From contig JAIWNN010000073.1 of assembly GCA_020216805.1 (NCBI GenBank), positions 1 through 14,427 on the forward strand: a stretch of DNA of 14,427 nucleotides. The letters run 5' to 3'. The notes below the pieces were generated by a model that ran no database searches, was not told the origin of the DNA, and was given only the letters and a program-made list of their open reading frames with translations. Below, piece after piece: positions 1 to 6,957 of the stretch. The translations under genes were made by a program, and so were the position numbers. Position 1 is the first letter of the stretch, and each line of letters starts with the position of its first letter. Origin of the DNA: Desulfarculus sp. (GTDB lineage: Bacteria; Desulfobacterota; Desulfarculia; Desulfarculales; Desulfarculaceae).

Positions 1-334
1 CCAGCACCCGCACCTGACGCGAAAGATTGGTCAGGCGGGGCCATTGCTCCTGGACCATCCGGCTCAGCCGCTCCCTTTCCTCCGGCGGGGCCAAATCGCA
101 GATCGGCCGTCCCCGCAGTTGCTCCTGGCTGAAGCCCAGCAGTTTCAGCGCGGCCGGATTGGCGGCCAGGATGCGCCCCTCGTGGTCCAGAACCCACATC
201 AGGTCCTGGCTGGCGAGAAAGAATCGGTCCAGGGTCTTTTGATCCCGGCGCCGAAGGGCCAACTCGGCCCGGCAGCGGTTCAACTGGCGGCGCAGCGGCT
301 GGCGCGGGTGGCGAGGGGTCATCATGGACGGCAT
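1..334 (-). CDS. PAS-domain sensory protein, N-terminal part (runs off left edge)
   Basis: About 111 codons of the N-terminus are present; the rest lies beyond the window. Residues 10-36 are basic and Leu/Arg-rich and could form a short helix or coiled coil. From about residue 38 the sequence reads as a PAS fold: FFLASQDLMWVLDHEGRI, then AANPAALKLLGFSQEQLRG and a DLAPPEERERL segment. PAS domains sense ligands or redox state, usually ahead of a histidine kinase, GGDEF or sigma-54 activator output, and none of these is visible here. There is no membrane segment or signal peptide in the visible part, so a cytoplasmic sensor is likely. I chose the ATG at 334 because GGAG lies 9 nt before it; Met4 and Met5 are possible alternatives. 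It is divergent from the hydroxylase subunits. Domain call firm, output unknown. Confidence 0.8.
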   Translation of the reverse strand, partial: MPSMMTPRHPRQPLRRQLNRCRAELALRRRDQKTLDRFFLASQDLMWVLDHEGRILAANPAALKLLGFSQEQLRGRPICDLAPPEERERLSRMVQEQWPRLTNLSRQVRVL

Positions 335-432
335 GGGCCTGTTCTCCGGAGAGTGATGGTCCTGGGGATGATCCGCTGGCGCGGGTGGCCGTGCGCGGCC
401 ATCTCGCCGGGAAACATATGGTCCTACATGGA

Positions 433-461
433 ATTTTAGGTCATTGGGCGCTGGCGATGAA
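433..461 (-). promoter_or_regulatory. Possible sigma-70-type promoter for the PAS gene
   Basis: On the minus strand a TAAAAT (5/6 to the -10 consensus) is preceded by TTCATC (3/6 to the -35) with a 17-nt spacer. It would give a leader of about 95 nt. The -35 is weak, so this is a suggestion only. Confidence 0.3.
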
Positions 462-588
462 ACCCGATAACCGATCCGGACGGGTTGGAGTCGAAGGTGG
501 AGCGGACGAGCACCGCCGGCGGACCGGTCCGGTCATCCGGCGGGAACCGTTCGGGAACGGGGACGAATTGTCATCCTATATTGGAACC

Positions 589-617
589 TTGACCGTCATT
601 GGCCCGGCTGCTAGATT
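589..617 (+). promoter_or_regulatory. Candidate sigma-70 promoter for the hydroxylase subunit genes
   Basis: TTGACC (5/6) and TAGATT (4/6) are separated by exactly 17 nt. The -10 ends about 72 nt before the ATG at 689. Found by eye against the consensus. Confidence 0.5.
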
Positions 618-688
618 TCCCGGCACCAAGTCCAGATGCGCCGCAACTCAATCTTACTGGCCCCCGACGGCCGGTGGCGAGGCCAAGC

Positions 689-1180
689 ATGGCGAAGCAG
701 AACATCGACCTTAGCGTGAACGGCTTCACCTACCGCGTGGCGGTGGAGCCTTGGCGAAGCCTGGCCGAGGTCTTGCGCGAGGAGTTGGGCCTGACCGGAA
801 CCAAGGTGGGTTGCAACCAGGGCGACTGCGGGGCCTGCACCGTCCTGATCGACGGGCGGGCGGTCAGCTCCTGCCTGACCCTGGCGGTGGAGGCCCACCA
901 GCGCCAGATCACCACCATCGAGGGCCTGGCCACCTCTCCGGATCACCTGCATCCCCTCCAACGAGCCTTCATCGACCATGGCGCGGTCCAATGCGGCTTC
1001 TGCACCGCTGGCATGATCCTGAGCGCCAAGGCCCTCCTGGACCAGAACCCCGAACCCAGCGAGGAGGAGATCCGCCAGGGCATCGCCGGCAACCTCTGCC
1101 GCTGCACCGGTTACGTCAAGATCGTGGAGGCCATCTCCGCCGCCGCCCAGACCCTGCGCGGCGCCCGGGAGGAGCGCTAG
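689..1180 (+). CDS. [2Fe-2S] subunit of a xanthine dehydrogenase/CO dehydrogenase-family enzyme (CoxS/XdhC-like)
   Basis: 163 aa, normal for the family. It carries the two [2Fe-2S] domains of molybdenum-hydroxylase electron-transfer subunits. The plant-ferredoxin type cluster is held by C42, C47, C50 (CNQGDCGAC) and C62. The second cluster is held by C102 and C105 (QCGFCTAGM) and by C137 and C139 (GNLCRCTGY). In the family this subunit passes electrons between the Mo-cofactor subunit and FAD. I start at the ATG at 689, where [12 protein letters not shown] matches the family's usual beginning and GAGG lies 6 nt upstream; the frame stays open to 599 but with no homologous look. The FAD subunit starts 2 nt after the stop and its ribosome site lies inside this gene, so the two are almost certainly cotranscribed. 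The substrate cannot be told because no catalytic subunit is nearby. Confidence 0.93.
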   Translation: MAKQNIDLSVNGFTYRVAVEPWRSLAEVLREELGLTGTKVGCNQGDCGACTVLIDGRAVSSCLTLAVEAHQRQITTIEGLATSPDHLHPLQRAFIDHGAVQCGFCTAGMILSAKALLDQNPEPSEEEIRQGIAGNLCRCTGYVKIVEAISAAAQTLRGAREER

Positions 1181-1182
1181 CC

Positions 1183-2076
1183 ATGGCCATGCCCCACTTC
1201 GAGCACCACCAGCCCACCAGCCTGGAAGAGGCCCTGGACATCCTGACCCGCCACGGCGCAGAGGCCAAGCTAATGGGTGGCGGCACCGACCTGGTGATGA
1301 AGATGCGCGCGGGCGCGCTGGAGCCGCGGCACGTGGTGAGCCTGGGACGGGTGGCAGGTCTGAACCGCATCTCCTACCGCGATGACGACGGCCTGGTCAT
1401 CGGCGGCTCCACCCGCATCAGCGAAGTGGCGGCCCACCCCGAGGTGCGCCGCCACTATCCAGCCCTGGCCCACGCCTGCTCGGTGATGGCGACCCCCCAG
1501 ATCCGCAACATGGGCACCGTGGCCGGAAACCTGGCCAACGCCGCCCCCAGCGCCGACACCGCCGCCCCCCTGCTGGCCTATCGCGCCAGCGTGGTCCTGG
1601 TGGAGCGCGGCGGTCGCCGCCAGGTCAAGCTCACCGACTTTTTCAAGGGTCCCGGGCTGACCGACCTGGAGCCAGGCGAAATCCTGGAGGCGATCCGGGT
1701 ACCCGCCCCGCCCAACCGTTGCGGCTCGGCCTATCAGCGCCTTTCCGAACGCAGCCAGGTGGACATCGCCGCCGTGGGCGTGGCCGGCTTCGTGGCCCTG
1801 GACCTGGCCGGGGCGATCATCGGCGCGCGCCTGGCCTTGAGCGCGGTGGCCCCCACTCCGGTGCGTTGCCCCGAGGCCGAGGCGCTGCTGGAGGGCCAAC
1901 TCCCCACCCCGGAGCTGTTGCGTCGGGCCTCGGTGGCCTGCGTGCGGGCCTCGCGCCCCATTGACGACCTGCGGGCTTCGGCCAACTACCGCCGCTCCAT
2001 GGTCCAGGTCCTCTCCCTGCGGGTGCTGGAGCAGTGCCTGGCCCTGGCCAAGGGCGAATCGACCCCGCGGGTCTGA
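1183..2076 (+). CDS. FAD-binding subunit of a xanthine dehydrogenase/CO dehydrogenase-family enzyme (CoxM/XdhB-like)
   Basis: 297 aa, close to the usual 280-300. It shows the two FAD-binding signatures of the family: GGGTDLVMKMR at 32-42 (the AGGxSLxPxMR site) and IRNMGTVAGNLANAAPSAD at 107-125 (the TIGGN site). A C-terminal CO_deh_flav_C-like region follows from about residue 180. It lacks the extra Cys-rich [4Fe-4S] loop found in 4-hydroxybenzoyl-CoA reductase beta subunits. GGGAGGAG at 1167-1174 lies 8 nt before the ATG at 1183; Met3 at 1189 is a possible alternative. It should bind the [2Fe-2S] subunit encoded just upstream and hand electrons from the Fe-S clusters to FAD and then to an acceptor. 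The expected third gene, the large molybdopterin subunit, is missing on both sides, so the true partner lies elsewhere or the pair serves another enzyme. Confidence 0.93.
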   Translation: MAMPHFEHHQPTSLEEALDILTRHGAEAKLMGGGTDLVMKMRAGALEPRHVVSLGRVAGLNRISYRDDDGLVIGGSTRISEVAAHPEVRRHYPALAHACSVMATPQIRNMGTVAGNLANAAPSADTAAPLLAYRASVVLVERGGRRQVKLTDFFKGPGLTDLEPGEILEAIRVPAPPNRCGSAYQRLSERSQVDIAAVGVAGFVALDLAGAIIGARLALSAVAPTPVRCPEAEALLEGQLPTPELLRRASVACVRASRPIDDLRASANYRRSMVQVLSLRVLEQCLALAKGESTPRV

Positions 2077-2127
2077 GCGCGGATCAGGCCCGCCACGATC
2101 AAGCACGGGCCAAGCCGTTGCCGGCGT

Positions 2128-2156
2128 TTGACATCCAGACTCCCTCCGCCTAAGCT
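2128..2156 (+). promoter_or_regulatory. Candidate sigma-70 promoter for the histidine kinase
   Basis: A perfect TTGACA is followed after 17 nt by TAAGCT (3/6). The -10 ends 44 nt before the GTG start at 2201. It suggests the kinase is not simply part of the hydroxylase transcript. Confidence 0.45.
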
Positions 2157-2200
2157 GGGAGAACACCACCGCTGGTGCCCCACTCGCCGGAGAGGAGCCA

Positions 2201-3244
2201 GTGCCCACCACTCCCCAGTTCAAGCAGCGCCTCAAGCTGGCCATCCTGCTGTTGTTGTTCGCTATTGTAACCCTTCTCCACTACAGTCGTTTCTTCGATC
2301 CCAGGCTGCAAGAGATCTTCGTTCGCGACCTTTTCCTGGCCCCCATGCTCCTGGGCGCGTTCTGGTTCCGCCTGAGCGGGGCCTTGGTGGTGGGTCTGCT
2401 GACCACCGCGGCCCTGACCCCCGCGATCTGGCACAACTTGCAAAGCGATCCCTACCTAATGATGGTGGATGGCCTGGAGATCGCCCTCTATTTCACGGTG
2501 GGCTTGGCCCTGGGCCTGCTGCGCGACCGCGAGCGCCGCCAGTTGCGCCAGATCCGCCAGGCCGAGTCCCTGGCGGCCATGGGGCGGGCGGTCTCGGCCC
2601 TGGCCCACGACATGAAAACCCCCCTGATTGCCATCGGCGGCTTCGCGGCCCAGGTGCGCCGTCACCTCCCGGACCAGAGCCCCGACGCCTGCAAGCTGGA
2701 CATCGTGATCGGCCAGACCCGGCGGTTGGAGCTGATGGTCCGCGAGATGCTCGATTTCTCCCGACCGGTGCGCCTGAACCCCGCTCCCATCGATCCAACC
2801 GCCCTGGTGGAGGAAACCCTGCTCCTGGCCGAACCCCTGGCCGCCAAAGGCCAGGTGCGCCTGCGATCCCAGTGCGCCGTCAGACCAAACCTTCTGCTGC
2901 TGGATCGCGACCACCTGCAACGGGCGCTTCTCAATCTTCTGGCCAACGCGGTGCAGGCCTCGCCCATCGGCTCGGAGGTGCTGGTCAGTCTCTCCTGCCA
3001 TGAAAGCAAGCCCGAATTGCGCCTGGAGGTCAGCGATCAGGGCCACGGCATCCCGGCCGAGCTGCGGACCCAGGTCTTCAGCCCCTTTTTCACCACCAAG
3101 CGCGAGGGCACCGGTCTGGGTCTGGCTATCGCCCGCAAGATCATCGAGGCCCATGGCGGCCGCTTGGAAATGCGCGACAACCAACCCCGGGGCATGGTCT
3201 TCAGCCTGGTGCTGCCCCTGACCCTGGCCCAGCCTCCGGCATGA
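2201..3244 (+). CDS. Membrane-bound sensor histidine kinase
   Basis: 347 aa with a GTG start supported by GGAGAGGAG at 2189-2197. Hydrophobic segments at about 11-29, 44-75 and 90-107 suggest several N-terminal membrane spans with almost no periplasmic domain, so the signal is probably sensed within or near the membrane. The kinase core is complete. The H-box is AHDMKTP with phospho-acceptor H136. The N-box is NLLANAVQAS (245-254), G1 is DQGHGIP (279-285), the F-box is FSPFFTTK (293-300) and G2 is GTGLGLAI (303-310). There is no HAMP or PAS domain. The layout resembles NtrB/ZraS-like kinases that act on sigma-54 activators, but no response regulator is encoded in the window, so it is an orphan here. 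Its TGA overlaps the ATG of the next gene (ATGA), implying translational coupling. Confidence 0.93.
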   Translation: MPTTPQFKQRLKLAILLLLFAIVTLLHYSRFFDPRLQEIFVRDLFLAPMLLGAFWFRLSGALVVGLLTTAALTPAIWHNLQSDPYLMMVDGLEIALYFTVGLALGLLRDRERRQLRQIRQAESLAAMGRAVSALAHDMKTPLIAIGGFAAQVRRHLPDQSPDACKLDIVIGQTRRLELMVREMLDFSRPVRLNPAPIDPTALVEETLLLAEPLAAKGQVRLRSQCAVRPNLLLLDRDHLQRALLNLLANAVQASPIGSEVLVSLSCHESKPELRLEVSDQGHGIPAELRTQVFSPFFTTKREGTGLGLAIARKIIEAHGGRLEMRDNQPRGMVFSLVLPLTLAQPPA

Positions 3245-3996
3245 CGCGGCGCGGCGGTCAGGGCCCCAACTGGCTCATTGGCGGCCTGGCGCTGCTGGCC
3301 CTGGTCCTGGCCGGGGCCGCGCCCGGGCCCGCCCCGGCCGGCCCCGGGCGCCCCATCCGCGACGAACCCCGTCTGTCCCTTAACCAGACCATGGACTATC
3401 GCCAGCGGGTGAGTGCCGACCAGGCCCAGGGCGAGGCCCAGATTAGGGAGCTCGTCGCCACCGCCGCCTTCGAGGAGTTGTGGGCCTTCCTGCCCGCCCA
3501 GGATCAGTGGCTGGAGATCGGCTGCTGCGAGCGACTGACCGCGGCCGGCAGCTACGTGGGGGTGGAGGCGTACGTGCTGGACCTGATGGCCCGGCATGCG
3601 GAGATGGCCATCTACCACGTCCACCCCCACACTCGTTTCCAGAAGGAGAACTACACCGCCGCCAAACGGCGGCAGAAGGTCCTGGAGGAAGCCCTGCCCT
3701 CCCTGCCGGACATGGAGGCCATGCTCAGCCTGACCCAGGCCCAGCGTCGCCTGCGGCCCGACGGCCGCCTGGCCTGGCGCATCGTCAGCCGCCACGGCGT
3801 GACCGAGTATGGCCTGGCCCGGCCCGACGACCCCCTGCCGGAGGATCCGGACCTGCGGCCCTTCGCTTTCTCCCGCCTGGGTCTGGAGGAGCTGGAGGAC
3901 GCCCCCGAGGACCTGGAGGCCAACCGGGCGCTGATCGGCCGGGCCTGCGCTGATCTGAGCCGGCCACCGTTTCGGGTGACGTTCCGACCGTGGTAG
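3241..3996 (+). CDS. Exported protein of unknown function, with an HxH...PSxxD motif
   Basis: 251 aa that I do not recognise as a named family. An Arg-rich N-terminus followed by a Leu/Ala-rich stretch (11-28) and a Pro/Gly/Ala segment looks like a signal peptide or a single membrane anchor, so the body should be outside the cytoplasm. The most striking part is 122-160: a hydrophobic strand leads into YHVHPH (H126, H128), and PSLPDMEAML (S154, D157) follows. This recalls the metal site of JAMM/MPN+ proteases (HxH-x7-Sx2D), but with about 25 residues instead of seven between HxH and Ser. A second short match is SRHGVTEYGL (183-192). The body is rich in Asp, Glu, Arg and Pro. Its start overlaps the stop of the histidine kinase by 4 nt, so it may be a sensor partner or accessory of that kinase. 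That role is inference. Confidence 0.8.
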   Translation: MTRRGGQGPNWLIGGLALLALVLAGAAPGPAPAGPGRPIRDEPRLSLNQTMDYRQRVSADQAQGEAQIRELVATAAFEELWAFLPAQDQWLEIGCCERLTAAGSYVGVEAYVLDLMARHAEMAIYHVHPHTRFQKENYTAAKRRQKVLEEALPSLPDMEAMLSLTQAQRRLRPDGRLAWRIVSRHGVTEYGLARPDDPLPEDPDLRPFAFSRLGLEELEDAPEDLEANRALIGRACADLSRPPFRVTFRPW

Positions 3997-4027
3997 ACGA
4001 CGGTTGTCCCGGGATGGTCAGAGCGAT

Positions 4028-4074
4028 GGCCGGCCGCCGGCGGCCGCGCCTCCGCGGACCGGCCGCCGGCCGGG
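4028..4074. terminator. GC-only dyad between convergent genes, possible terminator
   Basis: The 85-bp gap between the convergent stops at 3996 and 4082 contains a perfect 14-bp palindrome, GGCCGCCGGCGGCC, at 4032-4045. CCGGCCGCCGGC occurs twice as a direct repeat (4030-4041 and 4059-4070). A longer bulged stem can form between 4037-4048 and 4053-4069. There is no T-run, so intrinsic termination is doubtful, but the position between two gene ends fits a transcription-blocking or mRNA-stabilising hairpin. Confidence 0.35.
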
Positions 4075-4081
4075 CTGGCCT

Positions 4082-4579
4082 CTAGTCGGGGCAGGCGTGG
4101 TTGCGGCTCTCGCGGGCCTTCTCGGCCAGGCGCATCTGGCGCCGGCACTTGGCCTCTTGGTTGCGGCGCTTCTCGTCCTCGGTCTCCAGGATCAGCTCCG
4201 GCACCGGGCAGGGCTTGCCCTGGGCGTCCAGGGCCACGAAGGTAAGATAGGCGCTGGCGGTGTGCCGCACCTCGCCGGTGCGCAGGTCCTCGGCCTCCAC
4301 CCGCACCCCCACCTCCATGGAGGTCCGGCCCACCATGTTCAGGCTGGCCTTCAGGAGCAGCAGATTGCCGACGTAGACCGGGTGGTGGAAGTCCAAGCGA
4401 TCAAGGCTGGCGGTGACACATGTGGTGCGGGCGTGGCGGATGGCCACCACTCCGGCGGCGGCGTCGATCAGCTTCATGATCACCCCGCCGTGGACGTTGC
4501 CCATGGGATTGGCGTCCTGGGGCAGCATCTCCTGGGCCAGGACCTGCTTGGTTTCGCTTACGGTTCGTGCTTGCATCAT
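4082..4579 (-). CDS. Hotdog-fold acyl-CoA thioesterase (YciA/YkhA-type)
   Basis: 165 aa. The segment DANPMGNVHGGVIMKLIDAA (22-41) is the hallmark of the YciA/BACH acyl-CoA hydrolase group: N24 and the HGG turn sit at the start of the hotdog helix, and D39 is the expected catalytic acid. TASLDRLDFHHPVYVGNLL and SMEVGVRVEAED follow as the central strands. Such enzymes hydrolyse acyl-CoAs to free acid and CoA, usually as hexamers in the cytoplasm. The C-terminus (about 135-165) is a charged Lys/Arg/Glu helix, common in this group. The start is ATG at 4579 or 4576; GAGG lies 4 nt or 7 nt upstream respectively, so Met2 may be the real start. It diverges from the GNAT gene and converges with the exported-protein gene. 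Confidence 0.9.
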   Translation of the reverse strand: MMQARTVSETKQVLAQEMLPQDANPMGNVHGGVIMKLIDAAAGVVAIRHARTTCVTASLDRLDFHHPVYVGNLLLLKASLNMVGRTSMEVGVRVEAEDLRTGEVRHTASAYLTFVALDAQGKPCPVPELILETEDEKRRNQEAKCRRQMRLAEKARESRNHACPD

Positions 4580-4644
4580 CTTTCCTCGCTGCCGCCGACC
4601 GCGCCCCGCGGCCGGTGCTGAAATGAGCCTGATTCAATCATACA

Positions 4645-4661
4645 CGCGGCTCGAGCCCGCG
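4645..4661. promoter_or_regulatory. Dyad in the thioesterase/GNAT divergent region
   Basis: CGCGGCTCGAGCCCGCG is an interrupted palindrome centred on GCTCGAGC, in the 105-bp divergent gap. It could be an operator or simply a GC-rich dyad. On the minus strand a TATGAT (5/6 to the -10) lies just beside it without a good -35. Confidence 0.25.
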
Positions 4662-4684
4662 TCCTAAAGGTTAAGGAGCATTTC

Positions 4685-5200
4685 ATGGCCCACGCCAACC
4701 TGGCCAAGCTCGTCTGGACCGGATACCAGCCTGGAGTCATCGGCCAGGTCACGGCCCTGCACGCCATATATTATGCCCGACATTGGGGCTTCGACCTCTC
4801 CTTTGAATCCCAGGTGGCCCGGGAACTGAGCGATTTCCTCTGCGCCTTCGACCCGGCCCGGGACCTTTTCCTGGCCGCCTGGGACGGCAGGGATCTGGCT
4901 GGGGCGGTGGCTCTGGACGGCCACTCCACTCCGGAAGAGGGCGCCCGCCTGCGCTGGTTTATCGTGGACGAGGCCTGGCAGGGCCGGGGCCTAGGGCGGG
5001 AGCTGCTGCGAAGGCTTTTGGAATTCGCCCGCGCCGCCGGCCACCGACACCTCCACCTCTGGACCTTCGCCGGTCTGGACGCCGCCCGCCGCCTCTATGG
5101 CGACTGCGGCTTCGTCCTGACCCGGGAGCACCCGGTGGAGCAATGGGGCGGCCGAATCGTGGAGCAGCGCCTGGATCTGGAGTTGACGCCCCAAGGGTGA
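4685..5200 (+). CDS. GNAT-family N-acetyltransferase
   Basis: 171 aa. The acetyl-CoA pyrophosphate-binding loop of motif A is clear: VDEAWQGRGLGRELLRRLL with Q99-G100-R101-G102-L103-G104. LHLWTFAGLDAARRLYGDCGF (124-143) is motif B. The N-terminal AIYYARHWGFDLSFESQVARELSDF segment (27-51) is typical of the GNAT group often found fused to, or beside, MarR-type regulators; no such domain is present here. The substrate is unknown, and the group includes small-molecule and protein acetylases. AAGGAG at 4673-4678 lies 6 nt before the ATG. Divergent from the thioesterase and 113 nt ahead of pyruvate kinase. Confidence 0.92.
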   Translation: MAHANLAKLVWTGYQPGVIGQVTALHAIYYARHWGFDLSFESQVARELSDFLCAFDPARDLFLAAWDGRDLAGAVALDGHSTPEEGARLRWFIVDEAWQGRGLGRELLRRLLEFARAAGHRHLHLWTFAGLDAARRLYGDCGFVLTREHPVEQWGGRIVEQRLDLELTPQG

Positions 5201-5313
5201 CGTCCCGGCGGCGAAGCCGAGTCTTTTTCGCGCTCCGCGCCCGCGAGCCCGACGGGCGGTGGAAGATAGGGTATCATCTGAGCAGGACGAGCACCTGCCC
5301 TGGGGAGGCTCCC

Positions 5314-6747
5314 ATGACCAGTCTGTCCGGCCAACGCAAGACCAAGATCGTCTGCACCATCGGGCCCGCCACCGCCGAACCGGAGACCATCGGCCGCCTG
5401 ATCCTGGCCGGCATGGACGTGGCCCGGCTCAACTTCAGCCACGGCGACCACGCCTCCCATCGCGAACTGGTGGCCAGCCTGCGCCGTCAGGCCGTGGTCA
5501 ACGGCCGCGAGGTGGGCATCCTCCAGGACCTGGCCGGACCCAAGATCCGCCTGGGCCGCCTGGCCCGGGAGATCCGTCTGGCGGCCGGGGACGAGGTGCG
5601 TTTGATCAGCGGCGACGACAACGACGCCAACCCCGACTGGCTGCCGGTGGGCTATCCCCATCTCTACGACGACGTGGGCCTGGGCGACCGCATCCTGCTG
5701 GCCGACGGCCTGGTGGAACTCCACGTCAGCGCCAAGGAGCACCCACACGTGGTTTGCCAGGTGGTGGTGGGCGGGGTGCTAAGCTCCCACAAGGGCGTCA
5801 ACCTGCCCACCAGCCACCTGCGGGTGTCATCCTTCACCGCCAAAGACCAAGACGACCTGCGCCTGGGTCTGGAGGTGGGGGTGGACTTCGTGGCCCTGTC
5901 CTTCGTGCGCCACGAGCACGACCTGACCCCGGTGCGCCACATCCTCAACCAGCAGGAGCACCCGCCGCTTCTCATCGCCAAGATCGAGAAGCCCGAGGCG
6001 GTGGAGCGTTTCGGCGAGATCCTGGAGCAGGTGGACGGCATCATGGTGGCCCGGGGCGATTTGGGGGTGGAAATGCCCCTGGAGGAGGTGCCGGTGATCC
6101 AGAAGCGCCTGATCAGCCAGGCCCGCCAGGCCGGCAAGGTGGTCATCACCGCCACCCAGATGCTGCGCTCGATGATGGAGAGCCCCCGTCCCACCCGGGC
6201 CGAGGCCACCGACGTGGCCAACGCCATCCTGGACGGCACCGACGCGGTGATGCTCAGCGACGAGACGGCGGTGGGACGCTATCCCCTGGAGGCGGTGGCG
6301 GTGTTGGATCGCATCGCGCGCGCCACCGAACCCACCCTGGACGGCCGCTCCTTCCTGCGCGAGCCGCTCTCGGGACTGCTGCCGGCCACCGAGGCCGCCA
6401 TCAGCCGGGCGGCCTGCTACCTGGCCCTGGACATCGACCCGGCCGCCATCGTGGCCTCCACCACCAGCGGCGGCACCGCCCGCCTCATCGCCCGTTACCG
6501 GCCCTCCGCCCCGCTCCTGGGCCTGACCCCCATCCCGGCCACCTGCCGCCAGCTCAACCTCTCCTGGGGGGTGATCCCGGCCCTGATTCCGCCTTTCGAC
6601 GACGCCGAACAAATGTTCGACCTGGCCCGGGCCTGGATCGCCGAGCACGGCCTGGCCGGACCCGGCGACCGGGTGATCCTCACCGCCGGAGTGCCCCTGG
6701 GCCAGCCGGGCACCACCAACCTGCTCAAGGTCCTGGACCTGGTCTAA
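5314..6747 (+). CDS. pyk: Pyruvate kinase
   Basis: 477 aa, full length for bacterial pyruvate kinase. It transfers phosphate from phosphoenolpyruvate to ADP at the end of glycolysis, in the cytoplasm. The family landmarks occur in order: TKIVCTIGPA (10-19), ARLNFSHG (37-44, with R38, N40 and S42 for phosphate and K+), QDLAGPKIR (71-79), the B domain (about 80-165), and IAKIEKPEAVE (221-231) with catalytic K223 and Mg2+ ligand E225. Then come GIMVARGDLGVEMP (242-255) with Mg2+ ligand D249, ATQML (280-284) with T281, and PTRAEATDVANAILDGTD (293-310). The C-terminal domain starts near 355. The frame is open upstream to 5143, but the ATG at 5314 has GGGGAGG 5 nt before it and gives the standard N-terminus. 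It stands alone, with no glycolytic neighbour. Confidence 0.97.
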   Translation: MTSLSGQRKTKIVCTIGPATAEPETIGRLILAGMDVARLNFSHGDHASHRELVASLRRQAVVNGREVGILQDLAGPKIRLGRLAREIRLAAGDEVRLISGDDNDANPDWLPVGYPHLYDDVGLGDRILLADGLVELHVSAKEHPHVVCQVVVGGVLSSHKGVNLPTSHLRVSSFTAKDQDDLRLGLEVGVDFVALSFVRHEHDLTPVRHILNQQEHPPLLIAKIEKPEAVERFGEILEQVDGIMVARGDLGVEMPLEEVPVIQKRLISQARQAGKVVITATQMLRSMMESPRPTRAEATDVANAILDGTDAVMLSDETAVGRYPLEAVAVLDRIARATEPTLDGRSFLREPLSGLLPATEAAISRAACYLALDIDPAAIVASTTSGGTARLIARYRPSAPLLGLTPIPATCRQLNLSWGVIPALIPPFDDAEQMFDLARAWIAEHGLAGPGDRVILTAGVPLGQPGTTNLLKVLDLV

Positions 6748-6874
6748 GCCCGATTCGGCGGGCGATCACCCATTCCGGGAAGCTTTTTCGCCTCGGGGGT
6801 TGTCGTTCAAGGCCGTCAAGGGTAATTTTCAGCTGGAATTTAGCTGTCACTTCCTGTGGCTGTTGCGTCGCGGG

Positions 6875-6923
6875 CCCTGGAGACAGGGTCCAGGTGGATG
6901 CGGCTCGCCCGGCAGCGCGAGCC
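6875..6923 (+). other. Two consecutive hairpins in the acyl-CoA synthetase leader
   Basis: CCCTG-GAGA-CAGGG (6875-6888) is followed by GGCTCGC (6902-6908) pairing with GCGAGCC (6917-6923) across an 8-nt loop. The second ends 23 nt before the Shine-Dalgarno sequence. They lie in a 210-bp non-coding gap. I see no known riboswitch consensus. Confidence 0.35.
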
Positions 6924-6957
6924 CATGTGGCACCGGAACCGGACCTGGAGGAAAGCC

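Larger units (their letters stand above)
335..688. other. Divergent intergenic region, no gene seen
   Basis: A 354-bp gap between the divergent PAS and [2Fe-2S] genes. Open frames crossing it lack ribosome sites and read as low-complexity Arg/Gly/Pro, so I call no gene. Apart from the two candidate promoters I see no strong hairpin or repeat. Confidence 0.6.

Noticed and set aside
2429..2442. TGGCAC...TTGC resembling a sigma-54 promoter
   Set aside because: The spacing between GG and GC is 8 instead of 10, and it lies inside the histidine kinase coding region.
4004..4621. A 205-codon plus-strand frame over the thioesterase
   Set aside because: Antisense to a recognisable hotdog enzyme; His/Gly/Leu-rich shadow.
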